DNA from: JAWXCB01 sp034440455
GTDB lineage: Bacteria > Bacteroidota > Bacteroidia > Chitinophagales > CAIOSU01
NCBI GenBank assembly: GCA_034440455.1
Contig: JAWXCB010000002.1
Span: 17,876-81,875 of the forward strand
DNA: 64,000 bases
Reading direction: 5' to 3'
The position numbers were made by a program, and so were the translations under genes. Numbering within the stretch: the stretch's first letter is position 1; each line of letters opens with the position of its first letter. The notes beneath the pieces were generated by a model. That model ran no database searches. It was not told the origin of the DNA and worked only from the letters and a program-made list of their open reading frames with translations. This document shows positions 37,651 to 46,235 of the stretch, piece after piece.

Positions 37651-39093
37651 ATGTTCTCTTTTTCACTTTCTGAAAAATCCGGCAGCGTTCTTTTCTATGG
37701 ATTTTCTCTGCTTACTGTCGCGAGTATTTTTCTTGGAATTGCGGTTGATGAAACGGTTATGTATGTAATTCCACTCGCGCTGTTATTTGTATGGTTTGCG
37801 TTGTTTGATTTCAAAAAGATTTATTTCCTGCTCATTGCCTTGATTCCGCTCACACGGGAATTCAGTTTGGGTGCACTCTCTTTGGATATTCCGGGAGAGC
37901 CGGTGCTGATTGTGCTGATGCTTGTTTTCTTTTTTTACCTGTTAAAAAAACGCGAGTATGACAGCGCTTTTCTCAAACATCCGCTTCTCCAATTACTTTT
38001 TCTGCATCTGCTTTGGATTTTTGTAACCGTATTTTTTTCTTACAAAGTCCTATTCTCCGCAAAATTTTTTCTTGCAAAAATCTGGTATGTGGTCACGTAT
38101 GTTTTTCTCACCGGACTATTCGTGCGGAAATTGCGCGATTTCAAAATTCTTTTCTGGTGCGTGATTATTCCGGCTGCATTCAGCATCATTGCGGTGTTGC
38201 TCCGGCACTCGGCATCCGGTTTTGCCTTTGAAGAAATCAATTCCGCTGCGTTTGTATTTTATCGCAACCATGTGAATTACGCTGCATTCATTTCACTGCT
38301 CATGCCATTTATCTGGCTTGCTGCCACATGGTATAAAAGCGGAACGCCTCCCAAGCATTTTATCAATTTTTTAAAAATACTTTTTCTCGCTGCCATCTAT
38401 TTTGCATTTGCGCGCGGAGCATGGCTTGCATTATTTGCCGCTGTGGGATTTTATTACCTGCTGAAATGGCGACTGATAAAATTTGCAATTCCCCCTGCTC
38501 TTGTTTTAATTTTCTACATGGGATGGTCGCTCGTTACGAATAATAATTACCTCAACTACGCTCCGGAATTCGGCAAAGCTGTTTATCACGGCAACATCAT
38601 TGACCACATGAAGGCGACAGTGCGTAATCAAGACCTATCTACTGCCGAGCGTTTCTACCGCTGGGTAGCGGGAGTGCGCATGGCAGGCGAGCACCCGATT
38701 ACCGGTTTTGGCCCGGGCAGTTTCTATCATTACTATCAGCCATACACCGTCACGGAGTTTACGACTTGGGTGAGTGACAATCCTGAAAAGTCAGGCACAC
38801 ACAACTATTTTTTAATGACAACAGTGGAGCAAGGATTAGTCGGATTGTTTTTCTTTCTATTGCTGTCGTTCGGAGTTTTTTATTTCGGTGTGCGCACCTA
38901 TCATCAGGCGCAAAATCAGGACGACAAAAATTTAATCGCTGCAGTGCTTTGTTCGCTTGTTGTTATTTATGTGCAGTTGCTGTTGAGTGATTTAGTGGAA
39001 GAAATAAAAATCGGGGGATTCTTCTTTATCAATATCGCGCTGCTGACAAACTGGGGTGTTCAACACAAAAAACAAGGCGCAGCAAGAGGATAA
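37651..39093 (+). CDS. O-antigen ligase/polymerase family membrane protein
   Basis: A 480-residue protein with about 11-12 membrane helices and a large periplasmic loop holding the Wzy_C/WaaL-type signature: an ERFYRW.AGVRM segment, HPITGFGPGSFYHYY and GTHNYFLMTTVEQGLVG. Enzymes of this family polymerise or ligate lipid-linked O-units. Four bases separate it from the Wzz-like gene, and with the flippase it forms a minimal polysaccharide export set without glycosyltransferases. Whether it polymerises or ligates cannot be decided from the sequence. It converges with the HxlR pseudogene. Confidence 0.87.
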   Translation: MFSFSLSEKSGSVLFYGFSLLTVASIFLGIAVDETVMYVIPLALLFVWFALFDFKKIYFLLIALIPLTREFSLGALSLDIPGEPVLIVLMLVFFFYLLKKREYDSAFLKHPLLQLLFLHLLWIFVTVFFSYKVLFSAKFFLAKIWYVVTYVFLTGLFVRKLRDFKILFWCVIIPAAFSIIAVLLRHSASGFAFEEINSAAFVFYRNHVNYAAFISLLMPFIWLAATWYKSGTPPKHFINFLKILFLAAIYFAFARGAWLALFAAVGFYYLLKWRLIKFAIPPALVLIFYMGWSLVTNNNYLNYAPEFGKAVYHGNIIDHMKATVRNQDLSTAERFYRWVAGVRMAGEHPITGFGPGSFYHYYQPYTVTEFTTWVSDNPEKSGTHNYFLMTTVEQGLVGLFFFLLLSFGVFYFGVRTYHQAQNQDDKNLIAAVLCSLVVIYVQLLLSDLVEEIKIGGFFFINIALLTNWGVQHKKQGAARG

Positions 39094-39103
39094 TCAGTGT
39101 TTC

Positions 39104-39472
39104 TTACTCTTTTTTATTTTTATCGTCTTCAGCGCCTATTCCGAATCCATCCATTAGCTTCAATCCGTAATCGCGGATTTGTTCAATCATTTGGATTGAT
39201 CTTTTACCTCGCATTGTAAGCGAGTACTCCACCTTTGGCGGAACAACAGCATACACTTTTCGTTGAATGAATCCTTCTTCTTCCAATTCGCGCAGCGAAG
39301 CAGTGAGCATTTTATGCGTCACCTTAGGCATGGATTTTTTTAACTCGCCTTAGCGCATGATTTTATCCTTGAGTCGCCAAAGCACCGGCATCTTCCATGT
39401 GCCACCAATACGGTCCATTGCAAATTCCACTGGATTGTAATATATATTTTTGTTATAGATAAATTCAGGCAT
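39104..39472 (-). pseudogene. HxlR-family transcriptional regulator with in-frame TAA
   Basis: A full-length HxlR-type winged-helix regulator (about 122 codons) can be read from ATG 39472, interrupted only by a TAA at 39350-39352 (codon 41). Before the stop: DRIGGTWKMPVLWRLKDKIM. After it: GELKKSMPKVTHKMLTASLR. In the family this position is usually Y (RYGELK), one base from TAA. The remaining 75-residue piece from ATG 39331 would lack the first helices of the DNA-binding domain. The gene is divergent from the DJ-1/PfpI pseudogene, a common pairing of regulator and target. Confidence 0.82.
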
Positions 39473-39601
39473 TTCCGCTGATACGTTTTTACCAAGATAC
39501 TTACAAAAAAGTGAGTAGCGCTATTCCTGGAAAGCATCTTGTCAAAAGAGATGTGTGCCTTCAATTTTGTACGCATCAATTCATCAAAAAAAAATCAAAT
39601 C
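39473..39601. promoter_or_regulatory. Divergent intergenic region of the HxlR and DJ-1/PfpI pair
   Basis: 129 AT-rich bases between two divergent genes that are both degraded. HxlR regulators usually bind such regions. No exact palindrome or TAnnTTTG box was identified with confidence. Confidence 0.3.
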
Positions 39602-40365
39602 ATGGCAAACGTAAAAGAAGTGGCAGGTTCTGCTCACGCACACGGAGATCCCGCTAAGGGAAAAATTCTCATGGTTGCGGGAAGTCAAACAGTTTCCACG
39701 CAAACAAAGTGGCCTATCGGGTTTTGGGCAGCAGAGTTAACACATCCGCTAAGAGCCTTTCAGGAGGCTGATAATGAGGTGGAAATAGTTTCCACGGCAG
39801 GAGGCAAAATAAAGATGGATGGCTATTCCAACCCGACTGATGCGAGCGATTATTCTGCGCATGATGTCGTTTCATTGGGTTATATGCAGCAGAAATGGTT
39901 CAACGATATGCTGGCAAACACCAAGAAATTCACAGAAGTAAGTGTGAAAGATTATGCCGCCATTTTCTTGGTAGGCGGGCAAAGCCCGATGTACACGTTC
40001 AAGGGCAATACAGAGTTGCAAAAACTGTTTGCAGCATTTTACGAGAGTGGAAAACCTTCAGCCGCAGTGTGCCATTCCACGACATTGCTTTTAGATATAA
40101 AACTTTCAAATGGCTAACTGCTGGTGAAAGGAAAAACGTGGACGGGGTTTGCCAATGCAGAAGAGCAATATGCTGACAATTTCATGGGCATGAAAATTCA
40201 ACCTTATTGGATTGAAGAAGAGGCGCGTAAAATTCCCGAAACAACTTTCAAAGTGAAACCTGCATTTACCCCTATGCGATTGCTGACGGCAATCTCATCA
40301 CAGGGCAGCAGCAAAACAGCGGTGCGCTGGCAGCTGAGTTGGTGTTGGACCAGCTGAGTAAATAA
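39602..40365 (+). pseudogene. DJ-1/PfpI-type glutamine-amidotransferase-like protein, stop plus frameshift
   Basis: The ATG at 39602 (MANVKEVAGSAHAHGD) starts a DJ-1/PfpI-superfamily protein with the nucleophile-elbow cysteine in AVCHSTT and a glutamate region in AAELTHPLRAF. The frame hits TAA at 40115-40117 (after LLDIKLSNG) but continues in the same frame as LLVKGKTWTGFANAEEQYAD. Near 40268-40272 (a C-run) one base is missing, after which the C-terminus PYAIADGNLITGQQQ...ELVLDQLSK reads in another frame to TAA 40363-40365. Two independent lesions make it a pseudogene. Family members act as chaperones, glyoxalases or stress proteins. Confidence 0.85.
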
Positions 40366-40434
40366 TTTCTCCCGCAAATGAATGCAAATCCAGTTACATG
40401 CAGATTTTCGCTGGTTAATTCCTCGCGCATCTGC

Positions 40435-41201
40435 ATGATTAAATGCATCTTGATTTTATTAACAGAGTTCTTCCTCTCAAATCATTCATTTGCCCCACTC
40501 ACTGAAGTTGATACACTGAAGTTTGGTTACAAATTCACGCTGAATGGCAGTTGACTCACCGGTAACGTGGAGCGTCTGTTGCTGATTAGTTCAGCCGATA
40601 TTTCATCGGTGCAGGATAAATGGGCGGTGCGTACCTCAAATACCTACCAGTTCGGCACGTTCGGCAAATCAAAAACAGAGAATGACTTGTTTTCAAAAAT
40701 TTTTTCTATCTCATTCCGCATAGCAAAGTTTATCCCTATCTCATGGCTTGGTTTGAAACTAACAAGCGAAGGGATTTTCCATTTCGTTATCAAATCGGTC
40801 CGGGCACATCGTGGGCTTTACTGAAAAAGCAGGAATATTCTATGAAGCTCTCTTTCACTGTTACTTACGAACAGACTTTTTTTAATGATTCTGCTTATAT
40901 AGAATCAACATACAATGGCAGTGATGAAATCAATTTGTTCCGCGGCACAGGCAGGCTTTACGGGCAGCATCATTTCCTGAAAGACAGATTGCGGCTGCGT
41001 TATGAGATTTGGGGGCAGTTTGCGTTTGAGAATGCAAAAAACTATCGTTTTCATGGGGATATATTTCTTGAAATGCCTTTAACAAAACTTATTTCATTCA
41101 GAGCGGGCTATAACTATAATTATGAGAGCATAACCCTCACAACTGTGAAACAAATGGATACTTTCCTTGTATTTGGGCTTTCTATTACAAACTATAAATA
41201 A
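40435..41201 (+). pseudogene. DUF481 outer-membrane protein remnant, stop plus frameshift
   Basis: The frame begins with a signal-peptide-like MIKCILILLTEFFLSNHSFA at 40435, then DTLKFGYKFTLNGS, then TGA at 40552-40554 (codon 40). It continues in frame as LTGNVERLLLISSADISS. At the A/T homopolymer 40695-40705 one base is missing; thereafter the protein reads YLMAWFETNKRRDFPFRY and ends at 41201. The beta-barrel pattern and the G-N-V-x-R motif fit the DUF481/YdiY family of outer-membrane proteins. The family is conserved, but its function is poorly known. Confidence 0.75.
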
Positions 41202-41255
41202 AATACAGGCGATACAACCATTCGAGTTTTTTAATTTCACCACAAATTAAAATCA

Positions 41256-42278
41256 ATGCACGCTGGGAAAAATTTCACCTTTAAGGAGGTAATTCTTTGG
41301 ACGCGAAAAGACATCTATCATCTGTTTATTCTTTCTGCGATTCCAACTGCTCTCTATGTTTTCTTAGATTGGAAATGGTTGGCGTTGCCGTGGTTGCCAA
41401 TTGCGCTGCTTGGCACTGCGGTTGCTTTTGTAGTAGGATTCAAGAACAACGCCTCTTACGACCGCCTGTGGGAGGCGCGCAGAATTTGGGGCGCCATTGT
41501 AAACTCAAGCCGCTCGTGGGGCATCATGGTGAAGGATTACGTTTCAAACCAACATGCGAAATACCCGCTTGCTGAATCAGAGTTGAAAGAAGTGCATCGT
41601 CAGTTTTTTTACCGCCACTTTGCATGGCTCACCGCGCTCCGGTATCAGTTGCGCGAAGCCAGAGTATGGGAAGCAGTTTACAAACCGCATAATGTTGAAT
41701 ACAAAAACAATTGGTTTAAAGTGGAAGAGCAGGAAAATAAACTGGAGGATGCTTTAAAACCTTATTTGTCGGATGAAGAATATGCGCTTGTATTGTCGAA
41801 GTCTAATAAAGCTGTGCAAATCATCGCTTTGCAATCAGAGCATTTGAGGAAGTTGCTGGAACTTGGTTTGATAGAAGATTTCCGCCACATGGAATTGGAG
41901 AAAATGCTCGTTGAATTTTACAACCATCAGGGCGCATCCGAGCGCATCAAAAATTTTCCTTATCCCCGCCAGTTTGCCACGCTCAATCTCTGGTTTATCA
42001 AAATTTTTATTTTGCTGTTGCCGCTGGGTATGTTGCAGGAATTTGACAAGTTCAATCACAATCTTGTTTGGCTTTCGATTCCTTTCAGTGTTTTGTCGGG
42101 ATGGATTTTCACTACGATGGAAAAAATCGGAGAAGCGTCAGAAAGCCCGTTTGAAGGCAGCGCAAATGATGTTCCCATTACCGCCATCAGCCGCACGATT
42201 GAAATTGACTTGCGGGAAATGCTGGGTGAAAAAGAAATTCCACCACCACTAAAACCCGTAAACAATATTCTTGTTTAA
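41256..42278 (+). CDS. Bestrophin-family anion channel
   Basis: A 340-residue bestrophin/UPF0187 family protein. Helices lie at about residues 22-60 (FILSAIPTALYVFLDWKWLALPWLP), followed by the signature FVVGFKNNASYDRLWEARRIWG, where the channel neck and arginine-rich loop lie. A further membrane pair is at about 235-285. Bacterial members form pentameric ion channels, and some bestrophin-like proteins carry bicarbonate. Only 10 bases separate it from a beta-carbonic anhydrase gene, which favours a role in CO2/HCO3- traffic; that is inference from context. Confidence 0.9.
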   Translation: MHAGKNFTFKEVILWTRKDIYHLFILSAIPTALYVFLDWKWLALPWLPIALLGTAVAFVVGFKNNASYDRLWEARRIWGAIVNSSRSWGIMVKDYVSNQHAKYPLAESELKEVHRQFFYRHFAWLTALRYQLREARVWEAVYKPHNVEYKNNWFKVEEQENKLEDALKPYLSDEEYALVLSKSNKAVQIIALQSEHLRKLLELGLIEDFRHMELEKMLVEFYNHQGASERIKNFPYPRQFATLNLWFIKIFILLLPLGMLQEFDKFNHNLVWLSIPFSVLSGWIFTTMEKIGEASESPFEGSANDVPITAISRTIEIDLREMLGEKEIPPPLKPVNNILV

Positions 42279-42288
42279 ATAATCAACG

Positions 42289-42918
42289 ATGAATACGTTT
42301 GAAAAGATTTTTGAAAACAACAAAAAGTGGGTTTCCGAAAAACTCGCCCTTGACCCGCAGTATTTCGATAAACTATCCAAGGGACAAACGCCCGAATTTC
42401 TCTACATCGGCTGCTCTGACAGCCGCGTGACGGCTGAAGATTTGATGGGTGTGCAACCCGGTGAAGTATTCGTGCATCGCAATATTGCGAACATGGTCAT
42501 CAGCATTGACCTCAACGTAATGTCAGTGATTAACTATGCGGTGCGTCATTTGAAAGTAAATCATGTAGTGGTGTGCGGGCATTACTTCTGTGGAGGTGTG
42601 AAAGCCGCCATGCAACCGCAGGACTTGGGTATCTTAAACCCCTGGCTGAGAAATATCCGTGACGTCTATCGTTTGCACAGAAAAGAATTAGATGCAATTA
42701 CTGACGAGGGAAAACGCTACAATCGTCTGATAGAATTAAATGTGCAGGAGCAGTGCATTAACCTAATCAAGACTGCTGCGGTGCAGGAAGCCTACAAAGA
42801 GAGAGGGTTGCTGGTGCATGGATGGGTGTTTGATATGCATTCAGGAAAGCTGATTGATTTGAAAATTGATTTCCCTAAAATTCTCTCGGAAATCATGGAG
42901 ATATACCGTATTGTTTGA
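42289..42918 (+). CDS. Beta-class carbonic anhydrase
   Basis: A 209-residue zinc enzyme that interconverts CO2 and bicarbonate. Zinc ligands and the catalytic dyad are visible: CSDSR (C, D and R) at about residues 42-46 and HYFCGG (H and C) at about 99-104. ADL-like AEDLMGVQPGEVFVHRNIAN follows the first motif. The length and the C-terminal region (GWVFDMHSGKLIDL) fit Can/YadF-type enzymes. It is co-directional with and 10 bases from the bestrophin gene, and 30 bases before the F420-reductase-like gene. Confidence 0.94.
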   Translation: MNTFEKIFENNKKWVSEKLALDPQYFDKLSKGQTPEFLYIGCSDSRVTAEDLMGVQPGEVFVHRNIANMVISIDLNVMSVINYAVRHLKVNHVVVCGHYFCGGVKAAMQPQDLGILNPWLRNIRDVYRLHRKELDAITDEGKRYNRLIELNVQEQCINLIKTAAVQEAYKERGLLVHGWVFDMHSGKLIDLKIDFPKILSEIMEIYRIV

Positions 42919-42948
42919 GTACAAAAAAATTCTTTTAAAAAAGTAGCT

Positions 42949-43566
42949 ATGAAAATCGCTGTCATCGGCTCCGGCAATGTAGGCTCCGCCCTCGCCAAAG
43001 GATGGATTAAAGCAGGTCACCATGTTGTTTTTGGCGTAAGAAATCCAGATTCGCCAAAAACGAAAAAAGCGTTGGAGTTGATTTCAAATGCAGTCGTAAA
43101 AACCGTAGAGGCTGCATCAACAAATTCGGAAGTGATTGTCGTAACCACTCCGCCCGAAGCCGTGTTGGAACTAATCCCACAATTTGGTGATGTTTCTGCA
43201 AAAGTTATCGTTGACGCCACCAATTCAATTCTTGCTAAGCCTGAACCCTCTCCAACTGCTTATCATGCAATAAAAGCGATTGCAAAAGCAGAGCATGTTG
43301 TGAAATGTTTCAATTCCACAGGTTTTGAGAATATGCTGAATCCGGTTTACAACGGAGTGGCGATTGACATGTTTTCGGCAGGCAGCAGTGCAAAAGCCAA
43401 GAGTGTCGCGGAGAGGCTGGCGTTAGATATCGGCTTTGAGAAATGTTACGATTTCGGTGGTGATGATAAAGTGGAGTTGCTTGAGAAATTTGCGTTAAGC
43501 TGGATTAATATCGCAATCATGCAGGGGCATGGAAGAAATCTCGCTTTTAAACTTTTGAAAAGGTGA
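42949..43566 (+). CDS. NADPH-dependent F420-reductase-like oxidoreductase
   Basis: A 205-residue Rossmann-fold protein of the COG2085 type. The nucleotide-binding motif GSGNVGSALAKGW is at the N-terminus, followed by VVFGVRNPDSPK (phosphate-binding R for NADPH), VVTTPPEAV and VIVDATNS. The C-terminus closes with a helical segment ending AFKLLKR. The substrate is not evident, and coenzyme F420 is not expected here, so the family name is only a label. It probably shares a transcript with the upstream carbonic anhydrase. Confidence 0.85.
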   Translation: MKIAVIGSGNVGSALAKGWIKAGHHVVFGVRNPDSPKTKKALELISNAVVKTVEAASTNSEVIVVTTPPEAVLELIPQFGDVSAKVIVDATNSILAKPEPSPTAYHAIKAIAKAEHVVKCFNSTGFENMLNPVYNGVAIDMFSAGSSAKAKSVAERLALDIGFEKCYDFGGDDKVELLEKFALSWINIAIMQGHGRNLAFKLLKR

Positions 43567-43580
43567 AATGACGCGAAGGA

Positions 43581-44840
43581 TTAGAAAAATCTGCACGTCA
43601 ATAAAGTAATATCATCGAGGAAAATTCCGCCCGCTCCTTTAAACGCTTTCACTTCTTCCATGAGCTTTTTATTGAAGCGCTCTGCATTTGAGGAATGATG
43701 ACTGAGTACAAACGCTTTGAGTCGTTCCAGCCCATAAAATTCTTTCTTCTCATTTTCAAAATCGGTAAGCCCATCGGTGTAGTTGATAAGGAAAGCGTTC
43801 TTTTTTATGAATACTTCCCCTGCGCGGATTCTTGGCAAATCTTCAAACATGCCGAGCAGCGTGCAGCCATCGGAGAGTTCTGTGATTTCACCATCCTGAA
43901 AAAGCATGGAGGGGTTATGTCCTGCATTGATGTAGCGCAACATGCGCGTCTTTGGATTGTAGATGCCAAAAAAGAGTGTGATGAATTTATCTCCTTTCGT
44001 GATTTTGCTTACGATGTCATTCAGCGTTTCGATGAAATCGGGCAGGTCTTTATTATTTTTTGCAACGAGCCGCAGGTTTGCCTGAAAATTAGACATCAGC
44101 AATGCAGCCGCAACGCCTTTTCCTGAAATGTCACCCACGCAAAACAACTGTTCCCCATTAGGCAATTGAATATAGTCGTAGTAATCTCCGCCAATGTCGT
44201 GGTGCGGCAGATACACGGCAGCCATCTCGGTAATATCGTTGTCGGGCAGTTTGTCGGGAAACAAGGTTGACTGCATCTGCGCAGCTAACTCCAATTCTTT
44301 CTTCAAAACTTCCTGCTCAATTTGCACACGCAGCAGTTTGCGATTTTCCACCGCAACAATCACGATATTGGTGAGCGTTTGAATGTATTTGAGTTGGTCG
44401 TCAGAGGAAATATTTTCTGGCATATCGCCAATCAGCACGAATGCAAGCGGCTTTCCCTGATGAATCACCGGAATAACCACATCGAAATCTTTCAATTTCG
44501 GCTGTTGCTTATTTAACTGCGTGATGCGTTCGTACTTGATTAAATCCAGTTCTACTTCAATTGATTTTGTTTCGCTGCTTACACCCGAAGAACAAACGCA
44601 TTCCCACGTTTCATTTTTCACAAACACCAAAAGTTTCGGCACACTGAATTGCGCTTTGAGTGTAAACTCATAAATTCTCAGCAGGGCGGAGATGGGAAAA
44701 TTGTGATTGATTGCCTGCGAAATATCAAGCAACGCATCAATCTGCAATTGTTTGAGCTTTACAAGATGCTCGTAGTTTGCCGCGAGTTTTTCTAACGTAG
44801 TATGTTCGGTGGAGAGGACGCTCATTATGAAATTGCTCAT
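43581..44840 (-). CDS. GAF-SpoIIE family PP2C-type protein phosphatase
   Basis: A 419-residue signalling protein. ATG 44840 is chosen; an upstream TTG would add 12 residues. The N-terminal part is a helix (about 20-40) followed by a GAF-like sensor (about 45-185). The SpoIIE/RsbU phosphatase domain (about 205-418) carries the metal-binding aspartates in GGDYYDY, FCVGDISGKG, TDGLTDFE and LDDITLLTC. Such enzymes dephosphorylate anti-sigma-factor antagonists. No partner STAS or anti-sigma gene is adjacent. It converges with the F420-reductase-like gene. Confidence 0.88.
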   Translation of the reverse strand: MSNFIMSVLSTEHTTLEKLAANYEHLVKLKQLQIDALLDISQAINHNFPISALLRIYEFTLKAQFSVPKLLVFVKNETWECVCSSGVSSETKSIEVELDLIKYERITQLNKQQPKLKDFDVVIPVIHQGKPLAFVLIGDMPENISSDDQLKYIQTLTNIVIVAVENRKLLRVQIEQEVLKKELELAAQMQSTLFPDKLPDNDITEMAAVYLPHHDIGGDYYDYIQLPNGEQLFCVGDISGKGVAAALLMSNFQANLRLVAKNNKDLPDFIETLNDIVSKITKGDKFITLFFGIYNPKTRMLRYINAGHNPSMLFQDGEITELSDGCTLLGMFEDLPRIRAGEVFIKKNAFLINYTDGLTDFENEKKEFYGLERLKAFVLSHHSSNAERFNKKLMEEVKAFKGAGGIFLDDITLLTCRFF

Positions 44841-44940
44841 CCGAAGTTCTGATAAAATCGGAACTCTAATAAGCAACTTCTAAACAGGCTCACTAAAAAT
44901 TGTCTTCCGAAAGGATGCAAAGAAGAAGAAGAAGAAACGT

Positions 44941-46161
44941 CTATTCGTTTCCGAGGCTCGTCCTCACATCCAGCGCATCACGCAGTCCGTTTCCAACGAC
45001 ATTGAATGCAAGCACCATCAGCATGATTGCCAGTCCTGGAATGATGGCGAGAAATGGATTTGCGCCAATGATATAGCCATAGTTTTCGCTTAACATACCG
45101 CCCCAAGAGGGAGTTGGAGGTTGTACTCCGATTCCCAAAAAACTCAAACCCGCTTCAATTAAAATTGCAGAAGCAAAATTTGCCGCAGCAACTACCATCA
45201 GCGGACCAAGTACGTTGGGTAAGATATGCAAGCCTATGATGCGTATGTTGCTATAACCAAGACTTCGTGCAGCTTCGATGTAAAGCATCTCGCGGAGACT
45301 TAATACTTGCCCGCGAATGATTCTTGCGGCTTCCACCCACATGGTCAATCCAACTGCGATAAAAATTTGCCAAAAACCGCGTCCTAATGCAAGCGTAATT
45401 GCAAACACTAATAGTAAAGTTGGAATTGACCACACTACGTTAATGAACCACATGCATACTTCATCTACCCATCCTCTGAAAAAACCCGCTGCCGCGCCCA
45501 CTAAAATGCCGATGAAGATGGAAATGAAAACCGCAACAATTCCTACCGACAAGGAAACGCGAACTCCAATAATAAGGCGACTGAAAATGTCACGTCCAAA
45601 TTTGTCTGTACCGAGGTGGTATGTTTTTGAAACGATGTTTTCCTTTTCAATTTTTTGTTGCAACTCCGAAATGCCGATTGTGATTTTTTGTTCATTGAAA
45701 TCATAAAACGTAAGGGAGTTTCCATCGGTGGCAATTTCAGGTTGCTTCACGGAAAGCGGGTAAGCGACATCGGCTACCGGAAGTTTTTTCTGTGTGCCTG
45801 AATTTTCTCCCGTGTATTCTTCGTAAATAATTTCTGTTTCCTCAAAATGATAGGAATTAATCGGAATCATCTCATCGGGATTCTCGTGTCCGAAAAGCAT
45901 CTTGCTGAAAAAATTAGTCTGCTCTACATTTTTATTTTTCGCGCGCTTCAGCATCTGCACAGTAAAGCCGGGCGATTTATTGGTGATTTGCAGAATCTGG
46001 TCGTTTGCATCAGGCGTAAAGTCAGGCGTGATTTGATAACCGAGCAGCGCAATGAAAACAGAAAGCAAAATAAAAAATAGCCCGATTACTGCGGGCTTGT
46101 TGCGCATGAATCTGCGAAAGGAACGCGAAGCGGGAGAGTTGCTTTTTGACACAGTGCTCAA
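44941..46161 (-). CDS. ABC transporter permease, OppC/DppC type
   Basis: A 406-residue permease of the peptide/nickel family. The N-terminal OppC extension has RRFMRNKPAVIGLFFILLSVF. A periplasmic insert (about 45-170) is longer than in typical DppC. The core then has GTDKFGRDIFSRLI, about five helices and the EAA loop EAARSLGYSNIRIIGLHILPN that contacts the ATPase, plus SFLGIGVQPPTPSWG. Start: TTG 46161 or GTG 46152; no ATG is nearby. No DppB, ATPase or binding protein is adjacent, so its partners must be elsewhere. Confidence 0.88.
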   Translation of the reverse strand: MSTVSKSNSPASRSFRRFMRNKPAVIGLFFILLSVFIALLGYQITPDFTPDANDQILQITNKSPGFTVQMLKRAKNKNVEQTNFFSKMLFGHENPDEMIPINSYHFEETEIIYEEYTGENSGTQKKLPVADVAYPLSVKQPEIATDGNSLTFYDFNEQKITIGISELQQKIEKENIVSKTYHLGTDKFGRDIFSRLIIGVRVSLSVGIVAVFISIFIGILVGAAAGFFRGWVDEVCMWFINVVWSIPTLLLVFAITLALGRGFWQIFIAVGLTMWVEAARIIRGQVLSLREMLYIEAARSLGYSNIRIIGLHILPNVLGPLMVVAAANFASAILIEAGLSFLGIGVQPPTPSWGGMLSENYGYIIGANPFLAIIPGLAIMLMVLAFNVVGNGLRDALDVRTSLGNE

Positions 46162-46164
46162 AAA

Positions 46165-46235
46165 TAGTTGAAAGTCTAAAGCTTGAGGTTTAAAGTTGAG
46201 TTGTAACGGGCTGTAAAACTTTAGACGTTAAACTA
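46165..46235. repeat. Imperfect intergenic palindrome
   Basis: TAGTT (46165-46169) and GTCTAAAG (46174-46181) are mirrored by CTTTAGAC (46219-46226) and AACTA (46231-46235), separated by equal 4-base gaps. The right arm includes the stop codon of the M20 peptidase gene. It may terminate that transcript. Confidence 0.5.

Noticed and set aside
10470..40554. Stop-codon reassignment as explanation for in-frame stops
   Set aside because: All three stop codons occur as interruptions (TAA, TAG, TGA), and all three also end intact genes here, so a changed code does not fit.
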